NCBI GenBank assembly: GCA_963989245.1
Contig: OZ022340.1
Span: 35,699,002-35,763,001, forward strand
From: Nansenia antarctica
Lineage: Eukaryota; Chordata; Actinopteri; Argentiniformes; Microstomatidae
DNA: 64,000 nucleotides
Direction: 5' to 3'
Shown: positions 62,307-64,000 of the stretch, piece after piece
How positions within the stretch are numbered: the first letter of the stretch is position 1
Layout of the letters: the number at the start of each line of letters is the position of its first letter
The notes under the pieces: model-generated
What the model was told of the DNA's origin: nothing
The model's database searches: none
Seen by the model: the letters and a program-made list of their open reading frames with translations, nothing else
Position numbers and translations under genes: made by a program

Positions 62307-62439
62307 GCTGTCAGTTACCTGTTAGCTGTCAGTTAGCTGTTAGCTGCCTGTTAGCTGTTAACTGTCAGTTAGCTGTTAGCTGTCAGTTACCTCTGTCTGT
62401 CTACAGCCTCTACCTCCTAAGACAAAGGAGATTTAGCAG

Positions 62440-63346
62440 ATGCTTTTAATCATTCAAGGATTCAAACGCTTTTGCCCCTCGTATCGATAGTATCGCGGTA
62501 CATAGATTTTGTGATAATCGATACATTTATAAGACAATTCATCAACGAACATCACAATATCTGTGTTAACTGCTATTTCATAACGTGGTTTGGCAGAAAC
62601 CTTTGCAGGGCTCTCAAGTTTTGAACAGAGTTCAGAGTGAGATTTTGGCGGCGGCGGGGGGGGGACGGGGTCTGATCTGATAAATGACATCAATTTGTAC
62701 AAAAAAAGAAAAGAAATCACACACACACACAGTCTCAGCGTCAATGGATATGGTCTTCTCCCACGTCGACCAGTCTGTAGTCACTTCGAGATGTGAATGA
62801 TCAATTCAAATAATCTGTCCTCTTCTGTGTAGCGAGCATCTGAAACAATAGCTCCAGTCAGCCCGTGTCGTTGGAATCAGAACGTTGTTTGTTGTAGCGG
62901 GGATATCAAAATGTTACCCGGATACAGCAATGCTATTATTTTCTGATTGGCTGTTCGGTAGCTATATTTTTTTTATTTGATTAGCTGGTGCGAACTCTAG
63001 GGGAACCAGAGGGAACTCACTTGATTCTCTACCTGTTTTATTTTTAAAAATAGCGGCGCAACTTGGTGGGCGCCCCTGGTAATTTCTCTGCGTGAGAAAT
63101 ACAAGGTGTGGCGTGTGAGCGTGTGAACGGGTTGAAATGCGTGTGTCTCACGCCCAATGCGTGAGACTTGAGAGCCCTGCCTTTGTTTTCCACAACACTG
63201 TACAGGCGAAGGTCCTTGCAAATAAACCCAGCGATAGACTTGGTAATAGTCATAGCCCTCTGGGAGTTAAAGTGAAGCCTTGTTTTGAAATATAATCATT
63301 CCAGACTTTAGATGTCGTATTTGGTTTTCCCCGCTTTTTCAGCCAT
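62440..63346 (-). pseudogene. ZBED1-like hAT transposase fossil, N-terminal part
   Basis: From ATG at 63,346: MAEKAGKTKYDI* (BED-finger start), then a collapse to MTITKSIAGFICKDLRLYSV, VENKG, the element at 62,606-63,179, and FCQTT / KPRYEIAVNTDIVMFVDEL. The motif FI.KDL.PYS.VEN.GF followed by PRYEIP is diagnostic of ZBED1-type hAT proteins. Stops and a large internal deletion make it dead. The insertion falls exactly at VENKG|F. Confidence 0.7.
62606..63179. mobile_element. Non-autonomous element with CAGGGCTCTCAAG ends and 6-bp target duplication
   Basis: 574 bp. Left end CAGGGCTCTCAAGTTTTG, right end CGTGAGACTTGAGAGCCCTG. CCTTTG lies immediately on both sides (62,600-62,605 and 63,180-63,185). 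Similar ends and the same duplication length as the element at 47,219-47,941. Confidence 0.8.
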
Positions 63347-63610
63347 TCATCTTCTTAATTGGTATAACATCACAACATGCTGATAGAACATCGACATGCT
63401 AGAAACACATACCCATGACCACACAGCCCCAAACACGAACATGTCCCAAAACGAAAGTATTTACAAAAGTCTCTCTCACCAGTAGCCTATGGCAAACGAG
63501 AATAGTGAATCCAAATCACAAATTATAAATATTTATTGATCGTTAAACTGTTGTTTATTATATTGAGTGGGTACTTTAAAACTTCAAGTTTCATGTTATG
63601 AAAAAACATG
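63347..63610. other. Unassigned spacer
   Basis: AT-rich, no ORF or repeat recognised. Confidence 0.4.
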
Positions 63611-63734
63611 CTGCGTTCGTAAATTCACTCCGGAAATCTGATCAGCAGTCATGGAATACCTCTAGTCCAATCAAATTACTTGGTCCCTTTATGGTGTTGA
63701 GCCCAGTGTGCCCACAGGCGCTCTCAGAGCGAAT
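63611..63734. mobile_element. MITE of the TGCGTTCGTAAA family, copy 3
   Basis: Left end CTGCGTTCGTAAATTCACTC. The interior is the reverse complement of copy 1 (CTAGTCCAATCAAATTACTT, GGTCCCTTTATG, GCCCAGTGTGC, GCGCTCTCAGAGCGA). The right end is worn after GCGAAT. Confidence 0.65.
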
Positions 63735-63939
63735 AGACTGGCTTGCGTACCCCTTTACCTCGCTTCTACCCTGCTGCTACGCTGCTTCTATAACATCAGG
63801 ATCAGATGCAGGGTGAGGGAATACGATGGGTGGGGATGAGAGACAACGTTTCCCCAAAAAACTTGCACACTTATTCCTCGCGTGCCATTGGTTAAGCTGC
63901 CGCCAAAAAAAGCCCTACTATCCACTAGACCAGGAGTAT

Positions 63940-64000
63940 CCTCCATTATATCCCCTCATGTCCTCTCTTATATCCCCTCATGTCCTCCATTATATCCCCT
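63940..64000. repeat. ~19-bp tandem repeat (TATATCCCCTCATGTCCTC), continues off the edge
   Basis: Three to four units CCATTATATCCCCTCATGTC reaching the window end. Confidence 0.8.

Overview
The window is repeat-rich intronic and intergenic DNA from a vertebrate, almost certainly a teleost fish. It holds fish-type L2 and other LINEs, Gmr1-like and chromodomain Ty3/gypsy elements, Tc1-like and hAT transposons, and dense CA/GA/TATC microsatellites and minisatellites. The only clearly single-copy host exon is the first coding exon of a PDZ-LIM (Enigma/ZASP, pdlim5/ldb3-like) gene at 14,824-14,919 (+). No further exon of it was recognised, so much of the rest may be its first intron.

Region 1-23 kb. 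A hAT element end sits at the left edge. At 1,181-5,509 (+) is an apparently intact 11-exon gene: H2C2 zinc finger, D-D35-E integrase, Ulp1/C48 cysteine protease with complete triad, C-terminal PHD finger. Every splice phase fits, giving about 710 aa. A paralogous integrase gene (KRBA2/Ginger-like) lies on the minus strand at 20,370-22,132 and is cut off after exon 6. Between them are three LINE families, several miniature inverted-repeat elements, the PDZ exon, and a broken Gmr1-like LTR element with integrase upstream of reverse transcriptase.

Region 23-41 kb. A hAT fossil; a 2-kb minisatellite of an 8-bp unit; TATC arrays; two head-to-head copies of an intron-containing DD35E transposon inserted as one TA-flanked unit in a LINE; an L2 copy inside a minisatellite; and a DD38E Tc1-like element with complete ends but a broken transposase.

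Region 41-50 kb. A young chromodomain gypsy element (41,621-47,057) with two apparently identical 514-bp LTRs, a 5-bp target duplication and one uninterrupted 1,490-aa gag-pol frame. The 11 nt just after its 5' LTR are perfectly complementary to an internal LTR segment, which points to self-primed reverse transcription. It sits in a decayed hAT gene that also carries a 723-bp element with 6-bp target duplications.

Region 50-64 kb. A broken LINE with a restriction-like endonuclease, split by a hAT insertion; then an intact LINE of that class (1,104-aa ORF) bounded by identical 90-bp direct repeats and a 16-bp target duplication, its ORF coupled to a 61-aa upstream ORF by an ATGA overlap. A TTAGCTG-type minisatellite is split by two insertions. 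The right end has a ZBED-like hAT fossil interrupted by a second 6-bp-duplication element.

The genes do not form a pathway. The layout records serial nested transposition, and many events can be ordered from target duplications and restored reading frames.
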